Notes: generated by a model from the letters alone, not told the origin. A stretch of DNA of 64,000 bases from Mycolicibacterium frederiksbergense (GCF_029893345.1 NZ_JARXVE010000007.1:186001-250000); one strand, 5' to 3'. Counted from the stretch's first letter, positions 50,201 to 59,315 are shown. Translations and numbers: made by a program.

Positions 50201-50447
50201 ACCGGTCGGTGATGCCCTTGGCGAAGCGTGTCTCGTCGCACAGTTCGTCGACCAGGGCCAGCGAACACGCGTACAGCCGCCGGGTGCCGCCGAAATCGGC
50301 GTAGAACAGCGGTCCGTACTGCCCGGGGAGCAGATCCGCAGGTAGCGCGTAGGGCCTGCCTGGAACCGGACCGGATGGTAGTTCCGCGCCGATGGCCGAC
50401 GGCACGCCGTCGATGTCGGGCGGCAACGCCGGCGAGAACGTCTCCAT
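47274..50447 (-). CDS. Self-sufficient cytochrome P450 / NADPH-P450 reductase fusion (CYP102-like)
   Basis: A 1057-residue fusion. The P450 domain (about 1-450) has the oxygen motif AGQDTTST, the ExxR of VDETLRLSPP and the heme Cys in FKPFGTGARSCIGRQFALHE. A linker leads to an FMN flavodoxin domain starting KVTVLHGSNLGNCRSLAQQL, then FAD and NADPH domains with RHYSIASSARR, VGAGTGVAPFRGF and a C-terminal VEDVWAQ. Length and order equal CYP102A1 (P450 BM3), which hydroxylates fatty acids. The glycine-rich NADPH site is intact. The GTG at 50492 is an alternative start. Next on the strand lie a hydrolase and a Baeyer-Villiger monooxygenase; the intergenic spacing of 84 bp suggests a separate or weakly coupled unit. 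Confidence 0.94.
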   Translation of the reverse strand: METFSPALPPDIDGVPSAIGAELPSGPVPGRPYALPADLLPGQYGPLFYADFGGTRRLYACSLALVDELCDETRFAKGITDRLDRFRTLVENGLFTSYPGENGWQQAHDVLIPGFSFSGLRSYHPAMLDINRQLIALWDEAAGAPHPVDVAVDLGKLAMDTVGLAGFGARFDSYHQDGLADIPASFAAALEQIITPGGGDRTVFAAERDKLYAFIDDLIAQHRAGAVDLDDLLALMLEPGADGAPRLGHDSIRNQILTFLIAGQDTTSTLMPTALYSIVKDPAVLHRARREVDGLFGPDDDHVPAFDEIGKLTYIRQIVDETLRLSPPVREFDRMALADTVIGGRYPVRKGEVVTVMTAALHRQPEWGDNVEIFDPDRFGAERAAGRPVNLFKPFGTGARSCIGRQFALHEATMALATLVHRYRFLDVEHYQLRTHSDLLRKPVGFHLQLVRRTPPERQHAAGLAAGAVSAPKPRAVAAPGSKVTVLHGSNLGNCRSLAQQLADEATDLGYQTTVAALDTAAGALPSEGALVVIAASYNGQPTDDARRFVEWLDSPDIPAQPAIPYAVLGVGDRNWAETYQTVPKRIAERLAELVGAPVIPRGEADTSGDFVGTVEGFSAALWQALSPADGLAVSGGPERTDGELLYELRAIDGPVTSAIDARFEVQPAIVLDNVALVDVAGPLGDSMGNDKRLVRIALPDGVEYQTGDHLTVLPDNSPEAVDEIAELLELRLDRRISVNPRRSTRRAIAIDREVTVRELLTHFVELRKAASPSQLLKLAAANPCPPERAALTELAERPEERALSVTECLAEFAATELSRAELLELFEPMAPRHYSIASSARRLPREVELVVSVLEGPARSGYGVFRGVSSSYLADAVPGQQIRMRVDTARRAFRAGAEPAKNVILVGAGTGVAPFRGFIGDRLAAQAAGEPFTSALCFFGVRHPDVDYLFRDEFEVAEQAGVVRMRPAFSRRPEDEVRYVQDRITADSDEVWAMLGDPAMDAHVYVCGDGARMAPAVRGAFRDIYRRNTGADDDAAASWLAELVSSDRYVEDVWAQ

Positions 50448-50531
50448 GAGCGCCGAGCATAGCGCTGCCACATGTGCCGTCCCTGAGAACACCTTCAGCG
50501 CACGAGCTGGCCCCCGGTGAACTCCGGATGT

Positions 50532-51452
50532 TCAATTCTGTTGCGGTGACAATGATGTCGTCGCGGCGCGCGCTGCGTTCTGCGTGATCTCCCCGAGAAT
50601 CCGGTCCACCACCCCGGCCGCGATGTCGTGCCCCATTCCGGGAATGGTGACGTGCCGCGCACCGCGGATCGCCGCGGCGGTGGCCTGTCCCCCGCTGGGC
50701 GCCACGATCCGGTCGCGGTCGCCGTGGATCACCACGGTCGGGGCGGTGACATTCACCAGTTCGGCGGTGCGGTCACCTGACTTGTAGATCGCGTTGATCT
50801 GGCGCGCCACCCCTTCGGCTGCCATCGGGCCCGGGCCGCGTTCCCATGCGCCTGCGGCGTAAGCGGTCGCGGCTGCCACATCCAACGGGTACTTCCGGCC
50901 GGCGAGGTGGCGCATCAAACCGACATGCGACGCGATGAACTTTTCTCGAGTCCGGGCCGGTGGTTTGCCCATCAGCACCTTTGTGGACAGCGCGACCTGG
51001 CCCACGCCGGGTGCGCCGGTCGTGGAGAAGATCGACGTCAGCGAGGCGGCCCGGTCCGGGTAGCGGGCGGCGACGGTCTGAGCGATCATGCCGCCCATCG
51101 ACATACCGACAATGTGCGCCGAAGCAATGCCGAGATGATCGAGCAGACCGATGACGTCACCGGCCATATCGGCCAGGTCATAGCCGTCGGACCGGGGCTT
51201 GCTCAGCATCTGACGCACCAGGCCGGGTGGTTTGCTGGTGGCCCAGGTCGAATGCCCGACATCGCGGTTGTCCGGTGCGATCACGTAGAACCCGCGCTCC
51301 ACCAGGCCGTCGACGATGGCGGCCGGCCACGACGTCAGATCAAGACTGAGCCCGGCGATCAGAACCAGCGGCCGGTCGGACGGGTCACCGGCTGTGCGGT
51401 AGCACACCCGATTCCCGTCGGCCAGCAGTGCGAAGCGGTCGCGACTGTTCAC
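50532..51452 (-). CDS. Alpha/beta-hydrolase
   Basis: A 306-residue soluble hydrolase of the epoxide-hydrolase/dehalogenase fold. The nucleophile elbow is VGMSMGGMIAQ, with the acid in IHGDRDRIV and the His in IPGMGHDIAAG. The DNRDVGHST oxyanion region and a cap of about 80 residues fit ester or lactone hydrolases. The GTG start overlaps the stop of the monooxygenase gene (GTGA). A hydrolase directly after a Baeyer-Villiger enzyme is expected to open the ester or lactone that enzyme makes. Confidence 0.9.
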   Translation of the reverse strand: MNSRDRFALLADGNRVCYRTAGDPSDRPLVLIAGLSLDLTSWPAAIVDGLVERGFYVIAPDNRDVGHSTWATSKPPGLVRQMLSKPRSDGYDLADMAGDVIGLLDHLGIASAHIVGMSMGGMIAQTVAARYPDRAASLTSIFSTTGAPGVGQVALSTKVLMGKPPARTREKFIASHVGLMRHLAGRKYPLDVAAATAYAAGAWERGPGPMAAEGVARQINAIYKSGDRTAELVNVTAPTVVIHGDRDRIVAPSGGQATAAAIRGARHVTIPGMGHDIAAGVVDRILGEITQNAARAATTSLSPQQN

Positions 51453-52969
51453 GCCGTCACCGCCGCGCCGTGCCGCGCACCGGTCTGGACCGAAGCCGTC
51501 AGCTTCAGGTTCGGGTCGACGACGGGCCCCTCACGCAACACCTTGATATCGGTCGAATAGTTCATCGACATCAGCCACGGCTGCTCGAAACCCTGTAGCG
51601 GCAGGTCGCTCGCCGCCCGCTGGACGTAGTTGGAGCCGAAGTCCAGCATCGGGCGGGTCGGCAGGTTCTGGTCGAACACCGGGCGGGCGGTGTCATATCC
51701 GGCGGCGTCCATGTGGGTCAGCAGCCGGCACAGGTGCTCGCACACCAGGTCGATCTTCAGCGTCCACGAGGAGTTGGTGTAGCCGAAGCCGAACACGAAG
51801 TTGGGCACCCCGGACAGCATCATGCCCTTGTAGATCACGGTGTCGTGCAGGTTGACCGGCTCACCGTCCACACTCAGCGAGATCCCGCCGAAGGCCTGCA
51901 GATTCAGCCCGGTGGCGGTCACGATGATGTCGGCGTCGAGTTCGCGGCCGGACTCCAACCGGATGCCGGTCTCGGTGAATGTCGCGATCCGGTCGGTAAC
52001 CACCGCGGCGCTGCCGTCGCTGAGCGCGTCGAACAGGTCGGAGTCGGGCACCGCGCACAACCGCTGATCCCAGGGGTTGTACGCCGGGCTGAAGTGCTCG
52101 TCGACCGGATAGCCCTTGGGCAGCTTCGAGGCGTTGACGTAACGAATCACCCGCCGGGCCAGCTTCGGGTACCGCTGGCAGAACTCGTACACGCCACGCT
52201 GTTTGAGGATGTTCTTGCGCCGCGCCAGCGCGTAACCGCGCTTGTCACCGAGCAGCTTGCGCGCGGTATTGGCGAACACGTCCTTGCCCGGCACCGGCAT
52301 CACGTAGGTCGGCGACCGTTGCAGCATGGTGACGTGCCCGGCCTTTTCGGCCATCGCGGGCAGCAGGGTGATCGCGGTCGCGCCGCTGCCGATGATCACC
52401 ACTTTCTTGCCGGTGTAGTCCAGATCCTCCGGCCAGTGCTGCGGGTGCACGATCTGCCCGGTGAACCGCTCCTGCCCCTCGAAGTGCGGGGTGTAGCCCT
52501 CGTCGTAGCGGTAGTAGCCACCGCCGCTGAACAACCAGTTGGCACTGATCTGGATCAGTTCTGCATCTCCGGCGGGTTCGGTCCGCTCGATGTCGACGAC
52601 CCAACGCGCATCCGCGCTCGACCAGGCCGCGCCCAACACCTTGTGGTGGAACCGCACCAACTTGTCGATGCCGTTCTCGGCCGCGGTCTCCCGCAGGTAG
52701 TCCAGGATCTTGGCACCATCGGCGATGGCACTCTCGTCGCGCCACGGCTTGAACTGGTAGCCGAAGGTGTGCAGATCGGAATCCGATCGAATTCCGGGAT
52801 AGCGGAACAGATCCCAGGTTCCCCCGCTGGCGCCGCGGGCCTCAAGGATCGCGTAGCTGCGGCCGGGGTGCTCGCGCTGGAGGTAGTAGGCAGCACCGAT
52901 ACCGGTGACTCCGGAGCCGACGATCAGCACGTCGAGGTGCTCGATGCGGGTGCGCTCGGGGTGGGCCAT
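51449..52969 (-). CDS. Baeyer-Villiger flavin monooxygenase (EthA/MymA-like)
   Basis: A 506-residue FAD/NADPH monooxygenase. The FAD site is DVLIVGSGVTGIGAAYYL and GASGGTWDLFRYPGIRSDSD. The BVMO fingerprint is the FTGQIVHPQHWPEDLDYTGKKV stretch, directly followed by an NADPH-type VVIIGSGATAIT. Length and motifs resemble EthA and MymA of M. tuberculosis, which convert ketones to esters and activate thioamide drugs. The ATG at 52969 has a well-placed AGGAG. It is divergent from the PucR regulator and coupled to the hydrolase gene. Confidence 0.93.
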   Translation of the reverse strand: MAHPERTRIEHLDVLIVGSGVTGIGAAYYLQREHPGRSYAILEARGASGGTWDLFRYPGIRSDSDLHTFGYQFKPWRDESAIADGAKILDYLRETAAENGIDKLVRFHHKVLGAAWSSADARWVVDIERTEPAGDAELIQISANWLFSGGGYYRYDEGYTPHFEGQERFTGQIVHPQHWPEDLDYTGKKVVIIGSGATAITLLPAMAEKAGHVTMLQRSPTYVMPVPGKDVFANTARKLLGDKRGYALARRKNILKQRGVYEFCQRYPKLARRVIRYVNASKLPKGYPVDEHFSPAYNPWDQRLCAVPDSDLFDALSDGSAAVVTDRIATFTETGIRLESGRELDADIIVTATGLNLQAFGGISLSVDGEPVNLHDTVIYKGMMLSGVPNFVFGFGYTNSSWTLKIDLVCEHLCRLLTHMDAAGYDTARPVFDQNLPTRPMLDFGSNYVQRAASDLPLQGFEQPWLMSMNYSTDIKVLREGPVVDPNLKLTASVQTGARHGAAVTA

Positions 52970-53067
52970 GGTGTCACTCCTGACGGTGGCGGGGTGAAGC
53001 GATGTGACCATCGTCTCGTTCCGCAACCCTTATCCCTAGGTCAAAACATCCCAACCTTGCGATTCAG

Positions 53068-53081
53068 TAGTGCATAGTGCA
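53068..53081. promoter_or_regulatory. Tandem TAGTGCA repeat in the BVMO / PucR divergent region
   Basis: TAGTGCA occurs twice back to back, 22 bp before the PucR start in the 133-bp gap. The second copy continues into GTGCAC, a palindrome. It might be a regulator site for control of the divergent monooxygenase; weak evidence. Confidence 0.3.
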
Positions 53082-53102
53082 CCACCGGCTTAGAGTCGGT
53101 GG

Positions 53103-54323
53103 ATGGCGTGGAAACAGCCGTCGGCGCAGGTACGGGACCTGATCCGGCAGTGCGCACAGATCGTGGTCAATGCCCGGCCGGAATGGCTGGAGGAACTCGA
53201 CCGGGCCGTGCTGGCCGCCACCCCGGCGGTCGCGTCGGATCCCGAACTCGCCGCGGCCGTCAGCCGCAGCAACCGCGCCAATCTGTACTTCTGGGGCACG
53301 GCCAATGTGCGGGATCCGGGTGCACCGGTTCCCCCGAACACCGGGCCCGAGCCGCTGAGCATCGCCCGCGAGTTGGTACGCCGCGGCGTCAATGAGTTCC
53401 CGCTCGATGCCTACCGGGTGGGTGAGGGCGTCGCGTGGCGGCGGCTGATGGAGATCGCCTTCGAGCTCACCTCCGACCCGGCCGTACTGCACGAACTGCT
53501 GGACGCATGCTCCCGGTCGATCAGTGCGTTCATCGACGCCACGCTGGCGGGCATCGCCGCCCAGATCGAGGTGGAGCGCGACGAACTCACCCGCGGCACC
53601 CACGCCGAGCGTCGCGAGACCATCACGCTGATTCTCGACGGCGCCCCGATCCCCCGCAGGCGCGCCGAGGAACGGCTCGGCTACGCACTGACCGGCGCGC
53701 ACACCGCGGCGGTCATCTGGAGCGACGACCCGGACGGCGACCTGGCCGCACTCGACCGGGCCGCCGAGGCCTTCGGGCAGGCGGCAGGCGGAGTACGCCC
53801 GCTGAGCGTGCTGGCCAGCACCGCCACCCGGTGGGTCTGGGCACCCGGTAGCACCGTCGACACCGAGGCCCTGACCCAGTCGATCGGCGACATGCGCGAT
53901 GTCCGGGTCGCCATCGGCTCGACCGGCGACGGCGTCGAGGCCTTCCGACGCAGCCATTTCGACGCGCTGACCACCCAGCAGATGATGGCGCGCCTGCACT
54001 CACCGCAGCAGATCGCCACGTTCACCGACATCCAGCTGGTCGCGCTGCTCACCGCCGATGCCGACCGGGCCGGCGCCTTCGTCAAGCACACACTCGGCGA
54101 CCTGGAGTCCGCAGACACCGAATTACAGGACACCGTAAGGGTTTTCGTCAACGAGCAGTGCAACGCCTCGCGGGCCGCTGCGCGGCTCTACCTGCATCGC
54201 AATACCCTGCTGCGCCGATTGGCCCGCGCCGATGAACTGCTACCCCGCCCGCTGACCCAAAGCAGCGTCAACGTGGCCGTCGCACTCGACGTGCTGCGCT
54301 GGAACGGCAACCGGCCCGGTTAG
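53103..54323 (+). CDS. PucR/CdaR-family transcriptional regulator
   Basis: A 406-residue regulator. The C-terminal helix-turn-helix is the PucR type: [33 protein letters not shown] (about 345-380). The middle region (about 160-300) is the GGDEF-like CdaR domain without catalytic residues, and the N terminus is helical (a RsbRD-type module). Divergent from the Baeyer-Villiger-hydrolase operon, so it is the likely controller of that operon, with ketone or ester as a possible inducer. Its stop overlaps the convergent GntR gene by 3 bp. Confidence 0.92.
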   Translation: MAWKQPSAQVRDLIRQCAQIVVNARPEWLEELDRAVLAATPAVASDPELAAAVSRSNRANLYFWGTANVRDPGAPVPPNTGPEPLSIARELVRRGVNEFPLDAYRVGEGVAWRRLMEIAFELTSDPAVLHELLDACSRSISAFIDATLAGIAAQIEVERDELTRGTHAERRETITLILDGAPIPRRRAEERLGYALTGAHTAAVIWSDDPDGDLAALDRAAEAFGQAAGGVRPLSVLASTATRWVWAPGSTVDTEALTQSIGDMRDVRVAIGSTGDGVEAFRRSHFDALTTQQMMARLHSPQQIATFTDIQLVALLTADADRAGAFVKHTLGDLESADTELQDTVRVFVNEQCNASRAAARLYLHRNTLLRRLARADELLPRPLTQSSVNVAVALDVLRWNGNRPG

Positions 54324-54685
54324 TCGAATACCGCGTCCAGGTAGCGCAGCGCGTCGACCTTGCCGATGCCCAGCGCCCGGGCGGCCTCGGCGAAGGAGTT
54401 CGCGGCCGCGGCCATCGCCGCATCGGCAGGATCGGCCCGCGCGACGAATGTGCCGTAGCGCCCCCGGGTCTCCAACACCCCCGCAGACTCCAATTCGCGG
54501 TAGGCCCTGGCCACCGTGTTCACCGCCAACCCGATCTGGCCGGCGAGTTCGCGGACCGTCGGCAGCCGGGTGCCCGGCGACAGCCGACCTTGCCGTATTC
54601 CGTCGATGATCTGAATCCTGAGCTGCTCGAACAACGGCTTTTCCAGGCTCGAATCCACCCGCACCCAATCCCCCAACTGACCCAC
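54320..54685 (-). CDS. GntR-family regulator, short YtrA-like type
   Basis: A 121-residue regulator: a winged helix ([49 protein letters not shown]) followed only by a short helical tail ([20 protein letters not shown]), the layout of YtrA-type GntR proteins that dimerise through that tail. The GTG at 54685 gives the size of recalled M. tuberculosis Rv1152 (121 residues). Divergent from the sirtuin gene across 36 bp, so it may control it. Confidence 0.9.
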   Translation of the reverse strand: MGQLGDWVRVDSSLEKPLFEQLRIQIIDGIRQGRLSPGTRLPTVRELAGQIGLAVNTVARAYRELESAGVLETRGRYGTFVARADPADAAMAAAANSFAEAARALGIGKVDALRYLDAVFD

Positions 54686-54721
54686 GTGCTCAGTATCACC
54701 CAAACCCGCTACGTTGGTGAC

Positions 54722-55489
54722 GTGCAGGTGACTGTCCTCAGTGGTGCCGGGATCTCGGCGGAAAGCGGTGTGCCCACCTTCCGCGACGTCGAGACGGGCC
54801 TGTGGGCGAAGGTCGACCCCTACGAGATCTCCAGCACGGAAGGCTGGCAGCGGCATCCGGAGAAGGTGTGGGCCTGGTATCTGTGGCGCCACTACATGAT
54901 GGCCAGGGTGGAACCGAACGACGGGCATCGGGCCGTGGCTGCCTGGCAGGACTATGCCGACGTGCACGTCGTCACCCAGAACGTCGACAACCTGCACGAG
55001 CGCGCCGGCAGCACCAACGTGTACCACCTGCACGGCAGCCTGTTCGAGTTCCGCTGCGATGCTTGCGGTTCGAAGTTCGAGGGCGACCTGCCGGCGATGC
55101 CGGAACCGGTCGAGACGGTCGAGCCGCCGGTGTGCCCGTGCGGCGGCCTGATCCGGCCGAGCGTGGTCTGGTTCGGCGAGCCGCTGCCCGATAGTGCCTG
55201 GCAACGGTCGGCCCTGGCGGTCAGCAATGCCGATGTGGTGATCGTGGTGGGCACCAGCTCGATCGTCTATCCGGCCGCGGGCCTGCCCGAGGCCGCCCTG
55301 GCCGCGGGCACCGCGGTGATCGAGGTCAATCCGGAGCGGACCCCGTTGTCCGACAGTGCGACGGTCTCGCTGCGTGAGACCGCGAGCAGTGCCCTGCCGA
55401 CCCTGCTGCAGCGGTTACCGGTGTTGCTCGTTGAGTCCGGCCGACGACAGTCAGGCGGGCCGCACCGCGCGGCCGATCGCGAACTCTGA
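54722..55489 (+). CDS. NAD-dependent protein deacylase (sirtuin, class III SIRT5-like)
   Basis: A 255-residue sirtuin. The NAD site is [14 protein letters not shown] (residues 8-21), with [12 protein letters not shown] and the catalytic His in YHLHGSLFE. Four zinc Cys are in CDACG and CPCGG. Y53 and R56 in WYLWRHY form the Y-x2-R pair used by SIRT5-type enzymes to bind acidic acyl groups, predicting desuccinylase or demalonylase activity besides deacetylation. The GTG at 54722 aligns with recalled Rv1151c. The 3' end overlaps the convergent methyltransferase gene by 39 bp. Confidence 0.95.
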   Translation: MQVTVLSGAGISAESGVPTFRDVETGLWAKVDPYEISSTEGWQRHPEKVWAWYLWRHYMMARVEPNDGHRAVAAWQDYADVHVVTQNVDNLHERAGSTNVYHLHGSLFEFRCDACGSKFEGDLPAMPEPVETVEPPVCPCGGLIRPSVVWFGEPLPDSAWQRSALAVSNADVVIVVGTSSIVYPAAGLPEAALAAGTAVIEVNPERTPLSDSATVSLRETASSALPTLLQRLPVLLVESGRRQSGGPHRAADREL

Positions 55490-56101
55490 CACCGGCAGCG
55501 GCACCCAGGCCGGCATGGTCCATTCGCGGCGGGCGTCGGCGACCTGGAAGCCGCTGTGCACGATGGTCTGCTCGGTATGCCGATGGGTGTGGCAGTTGCC
55601 GAACAACCGCGGCCACACGGTGGCATCGGCCACGCGCTGCATCCGGGCCCGGCGGCCCGCACTGGCGACGTGCTCCAGGTAACGCAGCTCCCCACCCGGT
55701 CGCAAAAGCGAAAAGAGTTGACGCAGAACGGTGTCCGGCTCATCGATGGAGCACAGCACCAGCGAGCAGACCACGGCGTCGAACGGTTCGGCAGCGGCGA
55801 ACCGTTCGGCGGTATCACTGGTGACGGTCACTTCCACCGGGGCTCGGCCGGCCGCGGTCCGGGCCAGCTCGGCGAGCCGGCGTTCGGGCTCGATGGCGAC
55901 CACCTCGGTCACCGTCGACGGATAGAACGCGAAGTTGGTACCGGTGCCCGCACCGATTTCGAGCACTCGGCCGCTCAGCCCGGCAAGGTTCTCGGCGCGC
56001 AACCGGCGCAACGCCCCAGGTTCATGGCTCGACAGGGTTTTCCACACCCCGGCGAAGAACGGGTTGTCCACCGTCTTGTCATGCTGTGGTTTGTCGTTCA
56101 C
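55451..56101 (-). CDS. Class I SAM-dependent methyltransferase (Rv1147-like)
   Basis: A 216-residue methyltransferase with the Rossmann SAM motif [17 protein letters not shown], the acidic [20 protein letters not shown] and [13 protein letters not shown], of the phosphatidylethanolamine/ubiquinone-like methyltransferase group. Same strand and size as the recalled M. tuberculosis Rv1147 next to mmpL13. Its start lies inside the end of the TetR gene (23-bp overlap), so the two are co-expressed. The acceptor is unknown. Confidence 0.88.
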   Translation of the reverse strand: MNDKPQHDKTVDNPFFAGVWKTLSSHEPGALRRLRAENLAGLSGRVLEIGAGTGTNFAFYPSTVTEVVAIEPERRLAELARTAAGRAPVEVTVTSDTAERFAAAEPFDAVVCSLVLCSIDEPDTVLRQLFSLLRPGGELRYLEHVASAGRRARMQRVADATVWPRLFGNCHTHRHTEQTIVHSGFQVADARREWTMPAWVPLPVSEFAIGRAVRPA

Positions 56102-56777
56102 TGGCCAATCCCTTCAGCCGGGCGACCGCCTCCGGGGGCGAGACGTCGGTTCCGATCATGCCCGAGACGATCTGGCCGGCACACACCGCACGCAGCACGC
56201 GATCGGTGAATTCCTCGACGTCGCCCCACGGCAGGTACGGTTTGGCGATCAGCATCGCGGCCACCCCGTGCGCCGCGGTCCACAGTTCCAGCGCCATCAT
56301 CGTGGCGTCACCGGGCGGGTAGACCCCCTCGGCCATGAGCGCCTCCACCGAGGTGCGCATGTGCCCGAACGCCGAACTGTTGAGCGTCATGTCGACATCG
56401 CTCCCGGGCCGGCCCTCGCCCATCGTGGCCAACCGGTACAACTCCGGAGTCTGTCGGGCGAAGCTCACATAGGCATGGCCCTGAGCCCGCAGCACCTCGA
56501 TGGTCGATGGTTGATCGACCGCCACCCGCTGCATCTGTTCGTCGAGCTTCTCGAAGTACCTTGCGCATACCGCGTCCAGCAGCGCGTCCTTATCGGCGAA
56601 GTGCAGGTAAATCGACGGCGGGGTGACTCCGACCCGCCGGGTAACCGCCCGGATCGAAACTGCCTTGGCGTGGCCGGTTTCCAACAGCAGTTCGGTGGTG
56701 GCATCCAGGATCTGCTCGCGCAGCAGCTCCCCGGCTCCACGCGGGGCACGTCGCCGCTTGCAGGATTCGAGTGTCAC
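56079..56777 (-). CDS. TetR-family regulator in the mmpL13 operon
   Basis: A 232-residue regulator: REQILDATTELLLETGHAKAVSIRAVTRRVGVTPPSIYLHFADKDALLDAVCARYF is the helix-turn-helix region (about 20-75), and MMALELWTAAHGVAAMLIAK is the TetR_C-type ligand domain. The gene begins 1 bp after the MmpL stop and overlaps the methyltransferase start, so it is the middle of a three-gene operon. A repeat at 59119-59141 upstream of the operon could be its operator. Confidence 0.9.
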   Translation of the reverse strand: MTLESCKRRRAPRGAGELLREQILDATTELLLETGHAKAVSIRAVTRRVGVTPPSIYLHFADKDALLDAVCARYFEKLDEQMQRVAVDQPSTIEVLRAQGHAYVSFARQTPELYRLATMGEGRPGSDVDMTLNSSAFGHMRTSVEALMAEGVYPPGDATMMALELWTAAHGVAAMLIAKPYLPWGDVEEFTDRVLRAVCAGQIVSGMIGTDVSPPEAVARLKGLASERQTTA

Positions 56778-56778
56778 G

Positions 56779-59088
56779 CTAACCAGTGTCCGTCACCCCG
56801 GCGCGGGCCCGTTCCGTTTTGCAGTCGGCTTCGGGCGCGTGGCCGGATTCATTAGGGCCCGACCCGGATTCATTGATGCCGAATCGCTGATGCAGACGGG
56901 CCAGTGGCGCCGGTGCCCACCAGTTCCACTGTCCCATCAGGTGCATGACCGCCGGGACCAACAGCATGCGCACCAGGGTGGCGTCGACCAGTACCGCCAG
57001 GGTCAGTCCCAGGCCGAACATTCGCATGAATGCCACCTGCGCGGCGATCAGCGCCGCGAACGAAATCGACATCAGCAGCGCCGCAGCGGTGATCACCCGG
57101 CCGGTGCGGGCCAGGCCCAGCGCGACGGCCTCGTCGTTGCGGGCCCGGACAGTCCCGGTCTGCCCGGGCTGCAGCCAGTACTCGCGGATTCGCGAGACCA
57201 GGAACACCTCGTAGTCCATCGACAACCCGAACGCGATGCAGAACAACAACACCGGCAGGTTGGCCACCAGGGTGCCGGTCGGCGTGGTGCCGAGCGCTCC
57301 CAGATGACCTTCCTGGAAAATCCACACCAGCGCACCGAACGCCGCCGACAGCGACAATACGTTGAGCACCAAGGCTTTCAGCGGGAGTAGGACACTGCCG
57401 GTGAGCAGGAACAGCAGCACGAAGGTGATCGTCGCGATGATGCCGAGCACCAGCGGCAGCCGCGATGTGATGGCCTGCGAGCTGTCCCGGTTGACCTGCG
57501 CGACGCCGGTGAACTGCACCTGGGCCGGTGCCGGCACAGCATGCAGCGCATCGAGTTGAGCGTTGGAGGCGTCACTGAACAACGGCGTGTGGCTGCCGAC
57601 GGTCAGATACGCACTGCCCTGCGCCAATCCGGTTCCCGCGGCCGGCGGGCCGACCAGGCGGCCGTCGACGAAGGTGCCCCCGGGCGCGGACACCGAGACC
57701 ACATCGGCCACCCGCGACAGCTCACCGGCATAGCGGTCGAGCTCGGCGGGGGCCAACCCGGTGACATCGGGCAGCACCACGGTGACACCGGTCGAGGAGT
57801 CGACGGTGAAGTCGTTGCGCAGGGCGTCACCCACGTCTCGGGCCGACGCCGAGGACGGCAGCACCCGGTCGTCGGGGAAGCCCCATTTGATGCCGAGGAA
57901 CGGTGCGCCCAGCACCAGCAGCAGCACGACCACCGAGACGATGACCGGGATCGAGCGACGCGTGACCCGCTTGGCCGTGCGGTACCAGAAGGTCTGCTCG
58001 ACGGATTTGCGCGCCGGCTCGGGCCGGCCCAGGATCCGGCGGATGAACCGGCGCACGTCGTAGTCGTCCAGCCGGTCCCCCAAGAGCGCGATCGCGGCCG
58101 GGGCCACCACGATGGCCGCGAATGCCGCCAGCGCCACCACCGCGATGCCCGCGTAGGCGAACGATTTGAGGAAGTACATCGGGAACAGCACCATCGCCAC
58201 CATGGACAGCGCCACGGTCATCGCCGAGAACAGCACGGTGCGTCCGGCGGTGGCCATGGTGCGCACCAGCGCCCGGTCCGGGTCCATCCCGTCGGCCAGT
58301 TCGTCGCGGTAACGGCTGACGATCAGCAGGGTGTAGTCGATGGCCAGCGCCAGGCCCATGGCCACGGTGAGGTTGAGCGCGAAGATCGAGACGTCGGTGA
58401 TCATGGTGAACCCGCGCAGCACCGCGAGTGATCCGAGGATCGCGAAGCCGCCGACCGCCAGCGGCAGCGCGGCGGCCAGCAATCCGCCGAACACCCACAC
58501 CAGCACCACAAAGCTCAACGGGATCGCGATGGATTCCATCATCAACAGGTCTTTTTCGCTCTGCGCGTTGATCTGGACGTAGATCATCGCCTCACCGCCG
58601 GCCCGCACCGTGAGGCCGTCGCGGTCGTACACCAGCTGGTCGGTGACTTCCTTGGCATGCCGCTGCGCGCCGGTCTCGCCGCCGGTGATTCCGGCCAGGA
58701 TGAGCCCGGTCTTGCCGTCCTTGCTGAACAGCGTGGCCGCGGCGGAGGCCGGCACGGTCCAGGCGGAGCTGACATCGGTCACGTACGGCGACGCGTCGAG
58801 CTGGGCGGCGATCTGCGTCCCGGCGGCCCTGGCCGCCGGACTGTCGGCACCGGCTGCCGAGTTGTTGTCGGTGACGCTGATGACCAACTGCATGTCACCG
58901 CGATGGAACTTGTCCGCGAGCAGCTGGGTGGCCTGGGCCGATTCCGAGGTGGGGTCCTGGAAGCCGCCGGCCGACAGATTCTTGGCCACGGGAACGCCGA
59001 AGATGCCGGCGGCCACCATCACCAGCACGGCAAGACCGAGGACACGACGCGGTGCGGCGATGGCCAGATGGGCGATTCGGTACAGCAA
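56779..59088 (-). CDS. mmpL13: MMPL/RND lipid or drug transporter
   Basis: A 769-residue transporter with two repeated halves, each with a periplasmic domain (about 30-185 and 400-520) and a bundle of six helices. RND features include AMGLALAIDYTLLIVSRYRDEL (first half) and AFGLSMDYEVFLVSRIREYWL (second half), with the proton-relay Asp-Tyr pair in each. By position and strand it corresponds to the recalled mmpL13a and mmpL13b of M. tuberculosis, two adjacent ORFs whose lengths together equal this one. Here it is intact. Cargo unknown. First gene of an operon with tetR and the methyltransferase. Confidence 0.9.
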   Translation of the reverse strand: MLYRIAHLAIAAPRRVLGLAVLVMVAAGIFGVPVAKNLSAGGFQDPTSESAQATQLLADKFHRGDMQLVISVTDNNSAAGADSPAARAAGTQIAAQLDASPYVTDVSSAWTVPASAAATLFSKDGKTGLILAGITGGETGAQRHAKEVTDQLVYDRDGLTVRAGGEAMIYVQINAQSEKDLLMMESIAIPLSFVVLVWVFGGLLAAALPLAVGGFAILGSLAVLRGFTMITDVSIFALNLTVAMGLALAIDYTLLIVSRYRDELADGMDPDRALVRTMATAGRTVLFSAMTVALSMVAMVLFPMYFLKSFAYAGIAVVALAAFAAIVVAPAAIALLGDRLDDYDVRRFIRRILGRPEPARKSVEQTFWYRTAKRVTRRSIPVIVSVVVLLLVLGAPFLGIKWGFPDDRVLPSSASARDVGDALRNDFTVDSSTGVTVVLPDVTGLAPAELDRYAGELSRVADVVSVSAPGGTFVDGRLVGPPAAGTGLAQGSAYLTVGSHTPLFSDASNAQLDALHAVPAPAQVQFTGVAQVNRDSSQAITSRLPLVLGIIATITFVLLFLLTGSVLLPLKALVLNVLSLSAAFGALVWIFQEGHLGALGTTPTGTLVANLPVLLFCIAFGLSMDYEVFLVSRIREYWLQPGQTGTVRARNDEAVALGLARTGRVITAAALLMSISFAALIAAQVAFMRMFGLGLTLAVLVDATLVRMLLVPAVMHLMGQWNWWAPAPLARLHQRFGINESGSGPNESGHAPEADCKTERARAGVTDTG

Positions 59089-59118
59089 CTCGTGTCCTTC
59101 CCCCGGTGCGTTATCGCC

Positions 59119-59141
59119 GTTAAGTTAACAACGGTAAGTTA
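59119..59141. promoter_or_regulatory. Repeat and palindrome upstream of mmpL13
   Basis: GTTAA-G-TTAAC at 59119-59129 overlaps the first of two direct TAAGTTA copies (59121-59127 and 59135-59141). It is 31-53 bp upstream of the mmpL13 start, in AT-rich sequence within a GC-rich genome, so a TetR-type operator is likely. Confidence 0.45.
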
Positions 59142-59315
59142 TTGTCGTCAACGCGGCCTCGCTCTACACACGGACGCCGGCCGCGAACAGTTCAGCAGAA
59201 TTAAGACGAATGCAGGGGGTTCCCTCTGCGAGAGCACTCGGGCTACCGGCCAGAAACCTACCCAAAAGTAGGATTGCCACCATTTTCCGAATCGAAACTC
59301 AATGATTCCTTAATA

